Below, one piece after another: positions 50,451 through 58,690 of a stretch of 64,000 nucleotides of DNA. The stretch is from Pseudoalteromonas viridis (lineage in GTDB: Bacteria > Pseudomonadota > Gammaproteobacteria > Enterobacterales > Alteromonadaceae). The stretch covers positions 806,001-870,000 of the forward strand of contig NZ_CP072425.1 of assembly GCF_017742995.1 (NCBI RefSeq), read 5' to 3'. Numbering within the stretch: position 1 is the stretch's first letter; every line of letters starts with the position of its first letter. The position numbers and the translations under genes are program-made. The notes under the pieces were generated by a model that did not search any database, had not been told where the DNA came from, and worked only from the letters and a program-made list of their open reading frames with translations.

Positions 50451-50477
50451 AAAAAAGGAGGCCAGGCCTCCTTTTTT
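50451..50477 (-). terminator. Strong palindromic terminator inside the module
   Basis: AAAAAAGGAGGC-CAG-GCCTCCTTTTTT is a perfect 12-base stem with a three-base loop, between the pspA-like gene and the DUF4178-like gene. It looks like a rho-independent terminator that works on both strands. Confidence 0.85.
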
Positions 50478-50492
50478 AAAAAACAAACTCGG

Positions 50493-51182
50493 TTATTTAG
50501 CTTGTTTTGCCTTAATGCGATCCAGAATGTCATTGCTCTTTTGCGTTGTACCAATGCCCGCTTCAGCCATTTTTGCTTTCAGATCGGCACCGCTTTCAGC
50601 CGCTTCCAGCTCTTTGGCGGCAGCCAGCTGGTCTTGTCTGTCCAGCTGACGCTGCTTAATGCGCTCCAGTGACTGACGTGCGTTGACCATAGACGATTCG
50701 TTAGTGTTCAGTGTACTGTTAACCGCCATTGTGGCCTTTTGCACGCTTTCGGTGGTTTTCACCATGGTCAGTTGACGCTGATTTTCTTTAATCGACTTTT
50801 CAGCGTCTTTCACTTGCTGCTTAAGCAAAATAACGTGCTTGGTAAAGCCGTTAAGCACTTGCTGATGCTCTTCTTTCTCAGTTTCGAACTCACCAATTTT
50901 TTCCGCAATTTCAACCGCCAGCGCTTCGTTGCCCTGTTGCAATGCCTGACCTGCATACTCTTCATGCTCGGCAATGCTCTCGTCCAGTGCTGCCAGTTTG
51001 CGTTTGGTTTGCATTTCTTTCGCCATCACTTCAGTCAGGCTCTTTTTCGCTTTCGCCAGGGCATTTTTTGCGTCGGCAATTTCCTGCTCAAAAATACGGA
51101 TGCCATTGGCATCAACAATCGACTCACCCACTTCACGGGCACCGCCACGCACAGCAGTAAATAATTTTTTTAAAATACTCAT
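50493..51182 (-). CDS. yjfJ: PspA/IM30 family protein, YjfJ-type
   Basis: A 229-aa coiled-coil ESCRT-III-like protein. N-terminus SILKKLFTAVRGGAREVGESI, long helices, and a C-terminal LKAKMAEAGIG...SNDILDRIKAKQ segment that matches E. coli YjfJ more than PspA proper. It presumably binds membranes under stress. It lies 15 bases after the DUF2170 gene (YjfI), the same order as in E. coli. It is a paralogue of the psp-operon pspA at 23402-24067. Confidence 0.88.
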   Translation of the reverse strand: MSILKKLFTAVRGGAREVGESIVDANGIRIFEQEIADAKNALAKAKKSLTEVMAKEMQTKRKLAALDESIAEHEEYAGQALQQGNEALAVEIAEKIGEFETEKEEHQQVLNGFTKHVILLKQQVKDAEKSIKENQRQLTMVKTTESVQKATMAVNSTLNTNESSMVNARQSLERIKQRQLDRQDQLAAAKELEAAESGADLKAKMAEAGIGTTQKSNDILDRIKAKQAK

Positions 51183-51197
51183 CTCACTTCTCCACTA

Positions 51198-51611
51198 TTA
51201 ATCTTTTAAGTACACAGTCACAGCATCCAGCGCTTCGATGGCATTGTCTGCCAGCGTGACCAGTTCGTGCGTTATCTCATCGATGGAGGAGGAAACAGCC
51301 AGCGCGCCAAAGATGGCGTACTGTTCATCAATTTTAGCAAACGCACTCAACGGGATCGGCACATTGAGTTTTAACAATGCTTCGTTTAACTCATTCAATA
51401 ACTCAGGCTTCACTTCATTCTCGTTGAACAGATAACTGATACACACCAGTTGCTCTTCTGTCTGAGTTACAAAGATCGGTAATTCGTCATTTCCCTCTAC
51501 AATCACTTGTAATACATCCTGCTCACCCTCATTGGAGATCAGAAAGGATTCGAAGTTAGCACCTTCTGTTTCAAACGATGCCAATTTGATTGATAACTCA
51601 TTTAATTCCAT
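51198..51611 (-). CDS. yjfI: DUF2170 family protein (YjfI)
   Basis: A 137-aa acidic soluble protein (pattern LPIFVTQTEEQLVCISYLFNENEV and NVPIPLSAFAKIDEQYAIFGAL; key parts) matching DUF2170. Function unknown, but it always seems to accompany YjfJ-like PspA. It is the first gene after the twin dyad at 51631-51681, so it probably starts a regulated transcript with the pspA-like gene. Confidence 0.82.
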   Translation of the reverse strand: MELNELSIKLASFETEGANFESFLISNEGEQDVLQVIVEGNDELPIFVTQTEEQLVCISYLFNENEVKPELLNELNEALLKLNVPIPLSAFAKIDEQYAIFGALAVSSSIDEITHELVTLADNAIEALDAVTVYLKD

Positions 51612-51630
51612 CTTTCTTTACCTTTTGGTT

Positions 51631-51681
51631 TTGACATATTATGTCTGAGTTAAGATTTGCATGTGCGACATAATATGTCAA
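51631..51681 (-). promoter_or_regulatory. Twin dyad operator before yjfI-yjfJ
   Basis: GACATATTATGTC (51633-51645) and GACATAATATGTC (51667-51679) are two copies of the dyad GACATAnTATGTC, with centres 34 bases apart. Including TTG/CAA flanks, the pair is also a perfect 15-base inverted repeat. On the minus strand the distal copy contains TTGACA, a possible -35 box. The site lies 20-70 bases before the DUF2170 start codon. It is probably bound by a dimeric repressor or activator; none is encoded nearby. Confidence 0.7.
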
Positions 51682-51691
51682 CACTGTTGCG

Positions 51692-53428
51692 TTAATTTTT
51701 ATATAGCTCATCTTCGGTTTGCCATGCCTGACGGTAATAATCGTACAGTACACCTGAGCCTAACCGGTTGACCTCAATCTCTTTATTCTTGTCGAAAAAG
51801 CGGTTAGGAAAGACAAAAGAAGACAGTAAATAGTTTTTACTGATCCAGTTACTCGCCACCGGCAGCCCCTCAGCGGATGCAATTCTGGCGCTGGCAGGTT
51901 GGCCGGTACGCGTCGCTATGGTCCATCCCCACTGACCAAAGGATGGAATATTTTGCTGATACTGCTCAACGTGGGCAAAGCCCGCCTGCTTGACAGTTTT
52001 TGCAATACTGATAAAGGCGCTTTTAGCATGATAGGGCGAGGTTGACTGGATAGCCAATGCACCATCTGGTGCCAGTAATTGTCTGACATGATTATAAAAA
52101 TAATCACTGTACAATTTATTCAGATCCGGATGGTTAGGATCAGGCAGGTCAATGATGATGGTATCGAATTGCAGACCACGGTCCAGCATGCGCTCAACTT
52201 CTAAAAAGGCATCTGCGACTATCACCTCTGCCCTTGGGTCGTTCAGCGCGTTGTGATTCAGCTGCACTAGTTTAGTTGTGATCTCCGGGCGCGCCTCAAA
52301 CCCTTGCCCCTGTAAACCAAACAGCGACAATAGCTGGCCGTCCAGGTCAATCAAAGTAGCGCTTTGCACCGGCCACTTAAGCACGTCGCGCAATGCCAGT
52401 CCATCTCCGCCACCGATGATCAGCACCCTGTCGTGCCGGTTTGATGCCAGCATAGGTGGATACACCAGCATAGTGTGATAGATTTGCTCATCCGCCGATG
52501 AGAACTGTAAGCGGCCATTTAAAAATAAATCGTGAATGGGCGTGGCCTGCGTGCGACTGAGCCGCTCGGTGATCACCACATGCTGGTACTTGGTCGATTC
52601 AGAGTAAATGACCTTGTCTTTATACAGCACATTGCTGAGATCTTTCATCCAGCCACTGCCGTGCACCAAAATGACGGCAAATACCCCTAATAACAGGATG
52701 TGGCAGGCCAGCAGGAGTTTGGCAAAGCGCACATAGCTAAAATAGCGCCATAAGAAGATCAGCCCGGCAACGATATTGAATAAAGCCGTCCAGGCTGCGG
52801 CCTGCATAATCGGCAAAGCCAGCATGATCATCACCCAAATAGCTGCCCCGACACCGGCGCCAATGTAGTCAGCCCCATAAATAGTGCCGGCATTATTCTC
52901 CAGAAAGCGGCCATAGACCTGCTGGCGAATACGGGCAATTAGGGGGATCTCCATGCCAATCAGGATCCCCAAAATAAGCCCGAATATATAGGGCAAAAAC
53001 CGGGCGAAGTCCTGTAGCTGCTGAAACGGCATGCCGTCGAGCAGGCTGTCTGGGGGCAGATTGTAGTGGCTGGATAAGGTGTGCGGTAAGGTGTAGGTCA
53101 GCGCGATGATACTGGCGATGATCAAAATACTGCTCATGCCCAGCAGTGCAATCACGCTTTCCAGCCAGGCAAAGGCCGTAAAGGGATCCTTAAACCAGCG
53201 CGCCAGAAACGCGCCGATCCCCATGGCCACTATCATAGTGCCTATCATGGCATAAATGGCGCTTTCCACTGAGCCAAGCACTCGCCCGGCATAGTGAGAA
53301 AGTAAATACTCGTAGATCAGGCCACAGCCAGCCAGAATGGCCATCACGCCGATCAGTAAAACATCGTGACCCAGCAGCGATAAACTGCCGGTCACTTTTG
53401 GCTGATTAGGGGGAACAGACACACTCAA
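51692..53428 (-). CDS. Membrane-embedded spermidine-synthase-like protein
   Basis: A 578-aa protein. The first ~230 residues have six or seven transmembrane helices; the C-terminal part is a Rossmann domain like spermidine synthases, with IIGGGDGLALRDVL, LIDLDGQLL and the catalytic-type DLPDPNHPDLNKLYSDYFY. Such enzymes transfer an aminopropyl group from decarboxylated S-adenosylmethionine to a polyamine; here the acceptor is unknown and could be membrane-bound. It lies three bases after the double DUF350 gene. No S-adenosylmethionine decarboxylase gene is in the window. Confidence 0.85.
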   Translation of the reverse strand: MSVSVPPNQPKVTGSLSLLGHDVLLIGVMAILAGCGLIYEYLLSHYAGRVLGSVESAIYAMIGTMIVAMGIGAFLARWFKDPFTAFAWLESVIALLGMSSILIIASIIALTYTLPHTLSSHYNLPPDSLLDGMPFQQLQDFARFLPYIFGLILGILIGMEIPLIARIRQQVYGRFLENNAGTIYGADYIGAGVGAAIWVMIMLALPIMQAAAWTALFNIVAGLIFLWRYFSYVRFAKLLLACHILLLGVFAVILVHGSGWMKDLSNVLYKDKVIYSESTKYQHVVITERLSRTQATPIHDLFLNGRLQFSSADEQIYHTMLVYPPMLASNRHDRVLIIGGGDGLALRDVLKWPVQSATLIDLDGQLLSLFGLQGQGFEARPEITTKLVQLNHNALNDPRAEVIVADAFLEVERMLDRGLQFDTIIIDLPDPNHPDLNKLYSDYFYNHVRQLLAPDGALAIQSTSPYHAKSAFISIAKTVKQAGFAHVEQYQQNIPSFGQWGWTIATRTGQPASARIASAEGLPVASNWISKNYLLSSFVFPNRFFDKNKEIEVNRLGSGVLYDYYRQAWQTEDELYKN

Positions 53429-53431
53429 GAA

Positions 53432-54331
53432 TTATGCACCTAACAGGGTTGCCATCGTCACGCCCACGGCAAACGACACCGCCGCAGAAATGGTCGCCAC
53501 ACCAATGTTTTTCTGCCGATTGACCTCATCAGAAATGTCGGTGCCCGCGAGAATGACTTTGATCATAACCAGGTGCAACAAAGTAAATAACACAATGCTG
53601 CCCAGCGCCGCTACACTCCAGTAGATTAAACTGCTGGTCATGTTATCGGCCACATAAGGTGCCAGGCCGGAAGCCGCTGTCAGGGCCAGTGCCGCACCAA
53701 TCAGGAACCCAGCATAACGAATACCCACAGCCACATTGTTATCTAAAATAGCCTGCTGCAAACAGTCGCCGTTACGATTGGTCCGCTTGAACAACTGTAC
53801 CCGGTACTGGCTCACCAGCAACATACAGATATTGCCGATAACAAAGGCAATGGCAACAATCGGCAGGCCATACCAGCCCTCGGTCAGCACCCAGAGTAAC
53901 GCCGAGCGGATCACAATCGCGACACTGACCACATGGCCAAAGTCAATTAATGCCGAGGTAATGTTGCCCTTAATGATTTCACTGTGTAGGTCTACTTTGC
54001 GCAGCGCAACTTTGTCCTGAAAAAAATGACCCAGCTTGATCAGCACAATGCCCACCACACCATAGCCCGCCATTTGCAGTGCTTCCTGAGTCAGCGTGCT
54101 GGCAAAAGCGCCACTGGTGATCCCGGTCAGTACAATGGCCAGGCCGGTGAGGCCGCCAGCAAAGCTCAGGCCAAAGGCAAAGTTGTCTCTTTCGGTAATT
54201 TCGTCATTGGCGTGCAGGTTAGACACCCACCCTTTGATATATTTTAAACTCACAAACAGGGCAATGATGACCGCCATATCGATGAGAAGTGCCTGTAATG
54301 TCCAGACGGTTAATCCGTTAAATTGATACAT
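53432..54331 (-). CDS. Double DUF350 membrane protein
   Basis: A 299-aa inner-membrane protein with about eight helices built from two DUF350 repeats (residues 20-145 and 155-295). E. coli YjfL of the analogous cluster has a single repeat of about 130 aa. Polar spots such as NFAFGLSFAGGLTGL and DNNVAVGIRYAGFLIG recur in the same place of each repeat. Function unknown. It sits between the lipoprotein gene and the membrane spermidine-synthase-like gene, three bases from the latter. Confidence 0.85.
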   Translation of the reverse strand: MYQFNGLTVWTLQALLIDMAVIIALFVSLKYIKGWVSNLHANDEITERDNFAFGLSFAGGLTGLAIVLTGITSGAFASTLTQEALQMAGYGVVGIVLIKLGHFFQDKVALRKVDLHSEIIKGNITSALIDFGHVVSVAIVIRSALLWVLTEGWYGLPIVAIAFVIGNICMLLVSQYRVQLFKRTNRNGDCLQQAILDNNVAVGIRYAGFLIGAALALTAASGLAPYVADNMTSSLIYWSVAALGSIVLFTLLHLVMIKVILAGTDISDEVNRQKNIGVATISAAVSFAVGVTMATLLGA

Positions 54332-54355
54332 GTTTAAACTCCGCTATCTGATGCG

Positions 54356-55300
54356 CTACTTGCCCCGGCTCACGCCGCGAGAGGTCCGGTTTGAACTATT
54401 GCGAATTGAGCCCGAGCTCGATTTGGCTCTCGAGTAGCTGCTTCGCGATATTGACGATGGGGTATGACTGGCCCGACTTAAGCCGGATGCGCCTGCCTTT
54501 CTTTTTGCATACGGACTGGTAAATTGTCGGCCCTGGCGCTGGTAAGACTGTCGGGTACGTTGCTCGATGGCATTCTGGCGCTTATAACCCTGATAGCTGG
54601 TATAGCGCTTGCGTCCATAATCGCTGTAGTAGCTGTATTTGCGGCGCTTGCTCCAACTGCTATATTCGATGTCCCCAACCAGATCGCCCAGCATCCGGTA
54701 CATGCCATACCACATCCAGAAGCTGGTGCCATTGGAGTTGGTCTGCCATTCGCCATAGTTGGCATTGCCAACCAGCTGGTTACCGAGTGCAGGTTGGCCA
54801 TTATTGGCCGCCTGCTCAGCCGACTGACTGACCGCCCCAACCCGGGCCAGCGTGCCGTTAGACATATCGGCCAACACATTGATGGGATCGGTCAGCGCGT
54901 CATTGAATAAACTCACAGAAGCGGCCTCTTTGAGGAGCACCGCTTGTTCAATGATGTCATCACTGTTCATACCTGGCTGAGGCGACTTTAATGCCTGATA
55001 GCGGCTCAGCAGACTTTGATATAACGGGCCATTACTGGTTGCATCCTGTGCTATCAGCTGAGCAATATTACTTAGTTGCGGGTTTTGTTGGCTCAGTACA
55101 TTGGCGTACTCAGTTAAGAGGTTTGCATTGCGCACCTGGTTTTTATCCAGGGCATCGCCCAATGCGTTAATGGCTCGGGAGGCATCCTGCTGCGTGTGGG
55201 CAATGGTCTGCTGTATGCGCTCTTCTTTCGATTCACACCCCAGCATTAATACCATGACACAGAGCAGACTTATCAGTTTCCAAACTTTAAAATCGGACAT
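54356..55300 (-). CDS. Lipoprotein with an Arg/Ser/Tyr-rich tail
   Basis: A 314-aa protein with a lipobox (VLMLGC-ESKE), a helical middle (about 25-165), a short Trp/Tyr-rich segment (SFWMWYGMYRML) and a tail of about 95 residues rich in Arg, Ser, Tyr and Gln with no predicted fold. E. coli YjfM, in the same kind of cluster, is also a lipoprotein with a Ser/Arg/Gly-rich end, though I see no clear sequence match. It is 24 bases upstream of the DUF350 gene. Confidence 0.75.
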   Translation of the reverse strand: MSDFKVWKLISLLCVMVLMLGCESKEERIQQTIAHTQQDASRAINALGDALDKNQVRNANLLTEYANVLSQQNPQLSNIAQLIAQDATSNGPLYQSLLSRYQALKSPQPGMNSDDIIEQAVLLKEAASVSLFNDALTDPINVLADMSNGTLARVGAVSQSAEQAANNGQPALGNQLVGNANYGEWQTNSNGTSFWMWYGMYRMLGDLVGDIEYSSWSKRRKYSYYSDYGRKRYTSYQGYKRQNAIEQRTRQSYQRQGRQFTSPYAKRKAGASGLSRASHTPSSISRSSYSRAKSSSGSIRNSSNRTSRGVSRGK

Positions 55301-55570
55301 TCATTGTCACCTAGTCTACCTTGCTACAAATTGAGGTTTTCTATTCTACATAATTGCGATGGATAACCAAGCAACATTCATAGGCGCTTGCGGTAATTTT
55401 CACAACGCATCACTGACCACGATAATCGCTCACTTAAAACGGCTTTGGCAAAGACATTCACACTTAAAATCGTGGCCAAAGCAGCATGCATGTTATTTAA
55501 TATCAGCGTGTTATGTGGCATCAGCCGCATTACTGTGAAGTCCACGCGGCTGACTCGAATTGGCAAGGCG

Positions 55571-56353
55571 TTAACAGTTGTCTTCAAGCAGCTCGAAGAT
55601 CAAGTCTTCCAGCTCTTCAAGGTTATCTTCATCGACCACCAGGCGGGCTTTTGACTCATCCAGGTCGAGTGCTTCGGCAAAGAAGCCACGCAGGCCACGG
55701 GCCTTACGGTCAATCTCAAAGATCACTTCAAGCTGTTCTCCACGGTTGAAAAACACCAGCTCAACCTCATCAAAGCGACCATGGAACTCACCGGCAATAG
55801 TTTTAAACTCTAATTCCTGGATAAAAGGCAAACGCGAAAAAGACGCTTCTTCTATCCCCTCACAATCGGACTCATACAGTTTAAAGCCCAGCTCTTCCAT
55901 CGCATCAATCACAGCCTGCTGTAAATCGGTAGGCACCACCCGAATGTAGTCGCGATCTGACTTATCCAGTGCCATATCGATATCCAGGTTGGTGGCAATC
56001 CAGGTTTGCGACTCACCCACCGTGATCGGCGTTTCCAAATCTAAATCGAATGCAAAAGGAATATGTTTTTCATCACCGGGCTCAATGGTAAAACGCTCAT
56101 TGATGCGAAACTTGGCCAGCGTGTGCTGCTTAGTGATAGTTTCCGACTCACCTTCACTGTTTTCTCTTTCAACGATATAGGTACACATCACTTTAAGATC
56201 GATTTTGTTGATCTCCTGTGCAACCTTGCCACCATTGATTTTGACGGTGCCGGAAATTTCTTCACCGGGTGCAAATTGATGATAATCTAACAGTGTGTCT
56301 ACTTTTGCTGCGCCAATACCCACCGCGCCAAGTGCTTTTTTGAAAAAAGACAT
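55571..56353 (-). CDS. Sporulation-control protein Spo0M-like (arrestin-fold) protein
   Basis: A 260-aa soluble protein of the SpoOM family (FFKKALGAVGIGAAKVDTLLDYHQFAPGEEISGTV; key parts), expected to have an arrestin-like beta-sandwich fold. Despite its name it occurs in non-sporulating bacteria. The C-terminus is very acidic (NLEELEDLIFELLEDNC). The ATG at 56353 is chosen because AAGG is six bases upstream; the ATG two codons earlier has none. It starts the module but is 270 bases from the lipoprotein gene. Confidence 0.85.
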   Translation of the reverse strand: MSFFKKALGAVGIGAAKVDTLLDYHQFAPGEEISGTVKINGGKVAQEINKIDLKVMCTYIVERENSEGESETITKQHTLAKFRINERFTIEPGDEKHIPFAFDLDLETPITVGESQTWIATNLDIDMALDKSDRDYIRVVPTDLQQAVIDAMEELGFKLYESDCEGIEEASFSRLPFIQELEFKTIAGEFHGRFDEVELVFFNRGEQLEVIFEIDRKARGLRGFFAEALDLDESKARLVVDEDNLEELEDLIFELLEDNC

Positions 56354-56852
56354 AGTCATCCTTATTGATTTTGCCTCCCTCTATCAGTGAGGGGTTTCGG
56401 CGTCGATTATAAAAAACAATGTAAACTGGTCAACCGACATTTTATTTCAGAATTTTGACTGTAAAATCAGTCACTCTTATCACAATCATCAATTTCTATT
56501 TCGTTCATACTTCAGCCGTAAAATCAGATGAATTTATCGGCTATTAAGGTGAGAAATAAACATCACACTGTTCTTTTACACCTCGAATATAAATTAATTT
56601 ATATACGCGTTATTTCGATTAAATCTATTTATACCCAATGAAGCAGAGATATCGCACATTCAGAATCTGTATTGTCTCTAGTGCCTATCTACCAGAGCAG
56701 GATCAAAGTCTTCACCAAGGCTCGCTCACTTCTGTGACACACACCTTTTAAATACAACCCTTCTCGCTTCAACCTAAAATTTACAGACATGACATGGCTT
56801 TACATTGATATATACGGCTTCTATAGACGCAAAGCTACGCGTTTATTTTCAG
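56354..56852. other. AT-rich intergenic region
   Basis: About 500 bases between spo0M-like and an orphan gene, both on the minus strand. It is visibly AT-rich and holds no frame of interest, RNA gene or strong repeat. Promoter elements for the spo0M-like gene should lie at its left end. Confidence 0.4.
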
Positions 56853-57380
56853 CTATGCATAAAGATTGACGTATCCTGGCGTTGCTGCGACTAGCTGCTC
56901 ATAGTTGTCCGGGTGAGCGAGTCCTTTGCTGCCCCACTGAGTAGCCATTTTGAATAAAGTTGACTGTTGATCGCGCAGCGCGACAATCTCTTGTAAGATC
57001 TCTTTGGAGGACTTTCCCGTGCGCTCACCTTCACTGATGATTGCCAGTTCCTGAGTATGATATTGCTCTGCCTCAATCTCAAAATGCTCAACTGCTCTGC
57101 CGATACGGCCATGCATTTCATCTTGATTAGCCGCATTGACAATATCGCTCATTCTGAACATGGCCACGGGCGGTCCATATTTTTTTATTGCATCAACAGA
57201 GCCAGCTAATTGTTCCTCCGTGGCTGAGTTTATGTATTTGACGTAACTTTCTCGGTTATCTGATTCGGGTGCAGAGCCGCCACTTTGTACTTGTGAGCCA
57301 GGCGTGCGTTCAGTCGCGTCCACACTCGGATTGCTCACTTTGTGGGCATAGCTCGGTGCCGTGTAACCAGTGATATACAT
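56853..57380 (-). CDS. Orphan protein of 175 aa
   Basis: Begins M-Y-I-T-G-Y-T-A-P with a disordered region of about 45 residues rich in Ser, Pro, Gly and Glu, then a helical domain (about 50-150) with VAMFRMSDIVNAANQDEMHGRI. No signal peptide and no family I recognise. A ribosome binding site AGGGAATTGTTATG (GAGGG) precedes the start. It is divergent from a second orphan gene of similar layout at 57728. Confidence 0.6.
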   Translation of the reverse strand: MYITGYTAPSYAHKVSNPSVDATERTPGSQVQSGGSAPESDNRESYVKYINSATEEQLAGSVDAIKKYGPPVAMFRMSDIVNAANQDEMHGRIGRAVEHFEIEAEQYHTQELAIISEGERTGKSSKEILQEIVALRDQQSTLFKMATQWGSKGLAHPDNYEQLVAATPGYVNLYA

Positions 57381-57727
57381 AACAATTCCCTCTTACTTAT
57401 TAGCTTAGACTTAGCCTATACTTTCAACCTCCTTGCCGTTTCAGGCAATCGATTGCCACTTGACTATCAATACTGCAATCAATAAGTGCCAAAGCCATAA
57501 CAGACTCGATATATAAGCAATTTATAAACCAGGTAGCTGCTCGATTTAGTACAAATAACGACACTGTCGCAGTGCTTAAATAACGCATCTGCCTTTGCAC
57601 ATTAACCCTGTGCCAACTATCAAGCTAACCAGCGACTGTCTATTTTTTGATGCTTTGGTTGAATATACTCAAGAGAATACTTACTGTGTCGATAACAAAA
57701 GAAGATTGAAGCATACAAGGAAAAAGT
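57381..57727. other. Divergent promoter region between two orphan genes
   Basis: About 350 bases that must hold promoters for both genes. It is AT-rich, and I see no strong dyad. A short plus-strand frame at 57595-57831 ends inside the next gene and is not credible. Confidence 0.4.
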
Positions 57728-58450
57728 ATGAAAATTGGCACGCAAGGGGGTGGCTTGATCCAGCCAACCACGGCTCCCGCTCAAAAGACGCAAACGTCAT
57801 CGCAAAGCAATCACACCGAACAGTCAAATGACAAAGGGTTAATTGCAGACGTTTATCATAAAAACTTAGGCAAAGATCCTGCCCCCACTTACGCGCGACC
57901 CGTTTCAATATCCTCAAACGAGGTCGAGGTCACAAAAACGGTGGATGAGGCGTTAGATGATATCGCACTTGCAACCGTTCACCTGTACACACCCAGCGGC
58001 GCGCTCTCTCAGTCGGTGGAACGCATGACAAAGCAATTCGACCAGATTATGTCTGAACTCAATGCGCAACTGCCACAGCTGGCAAACAAACACTGGGGCA
58101 TTTCTGTTACCGAGTCTGGCGAGTTGCAAGTGACGGGCACTTTGACGGACGACGAGCAGACAGTGGTCGAGCAAAAACTAAATGAAAACGATGAGTTTGT
58201 TAGCGCAGCGAATGAGTTTAAATCCAGCTATTTAAAGTATATGGATATGGAAGTTCGCGGCTGGGCTCAGTACGATGTTAACGCGGAAAATTTTTCGCAG
58301 ATCTTTGATCTAAAAGCTATGCTGGACAGCTCAAAGAGCGATGACAACTTTAAAAGTGCCTGGGGATATGAAAGTAACTGGATGAAGTTACAAGATAATA
58401 TTACTCAGCAACTGAGTCGTAAGGCCCACAACTTTGCCGCCTCTGAATAA
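57728..58450 (+). CDS. Orphan protein of 240 aa
   Basis: Starts M-K-I-G-T-Q-G-G-G with AAGGAAAAAG upstream. The first ~55 residues are disordered and rich in Gln, Ser and Thr; the rest is helical and acidic, with SQSVERMTKQFDQIMSELNAQLPQL and a Gly-Glu-Leu-Gln-Val strand pair. The layout (disordered start, no signal peptide, soluble helical body) matches the divergent neighbour. I do not recognise the family. It is convergent with groEL's downstream exon. Confidence 0.65.
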   Translation: MKIGTQGGGLIQPTTAPAQKTQTSSQSNHTEQSNDKGLIADVYHKNLGKDPAPTYARPVSISSNEVEVTKTVDEALDDIALATVHLYTPSGALSQSVERMTKQFDQIMSELNAQLPQLANKHWGISVTESGELQVTGTLTDDEQTVVEQKLNENDEFVSAANEFKSSYLKYMDMEVRGWAQYDVNAENFSQIFDLKAMLDSSKSDDNFKSAWGYESNWMKLQDNITQQLSRKAHNFAASE

Positions 58451-58522
58451 GGCGCTTGTAAACGCCAAAATCGGGGTTATTAAGCCCTCACAAGCTTGCC
58501 AATTTTACGCTACCTGAAATGT

Positions 58523-58548
58523 AAAAACCCGGCCAAAGCCGGGTTTTT
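58523..58548 (-). terminator. groEL terminator, beyond the intron
   Basis: CCCGGC-CAAA-GCCGGG flanked by A5 and T5 is a strong terminator on either strand. On the minus strand it lies 29 bases past the intron end, where the groEL terminator would be if the intron were removed. Confidence 0.88.
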
Positions 58549-58617
58549 CAAAGCGTTAAGTGCTTAGGGGGTTGATGTCGGGTAAGGAGCAGCCATTGCT
58601 GGCTACCCCTCCCCTAA

Positions 58618-58651
58618 GAACCGTACGTGCGAGTTTCCCCGCATACGGCTC
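58618..58651 (-). ncRNA. Group II intron domain V
   Basis: A 34-base hairpin beginning GAGCCGTATGCG and ending GCACGTACGGTTC, with a GGAAAC-type tetraloop region. It is the catalytic core helix of group II introns. Domain VI follows (58577-58614) with the probable branch-point A in CTTACCCGAC. Confidence 0.92.
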
Positions 58652-58690
58652 AAGCCTTTATAAGTCAGTACCTGAGTACAGACCAGCGAC

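Noticed and set aside
55378..55587. Minus-strand frame between the lipoprotein and Spo0M-like genes
   Set aside because: It overlaps the end of the Spo0M-like gene in another frame and has no start signal or known features.
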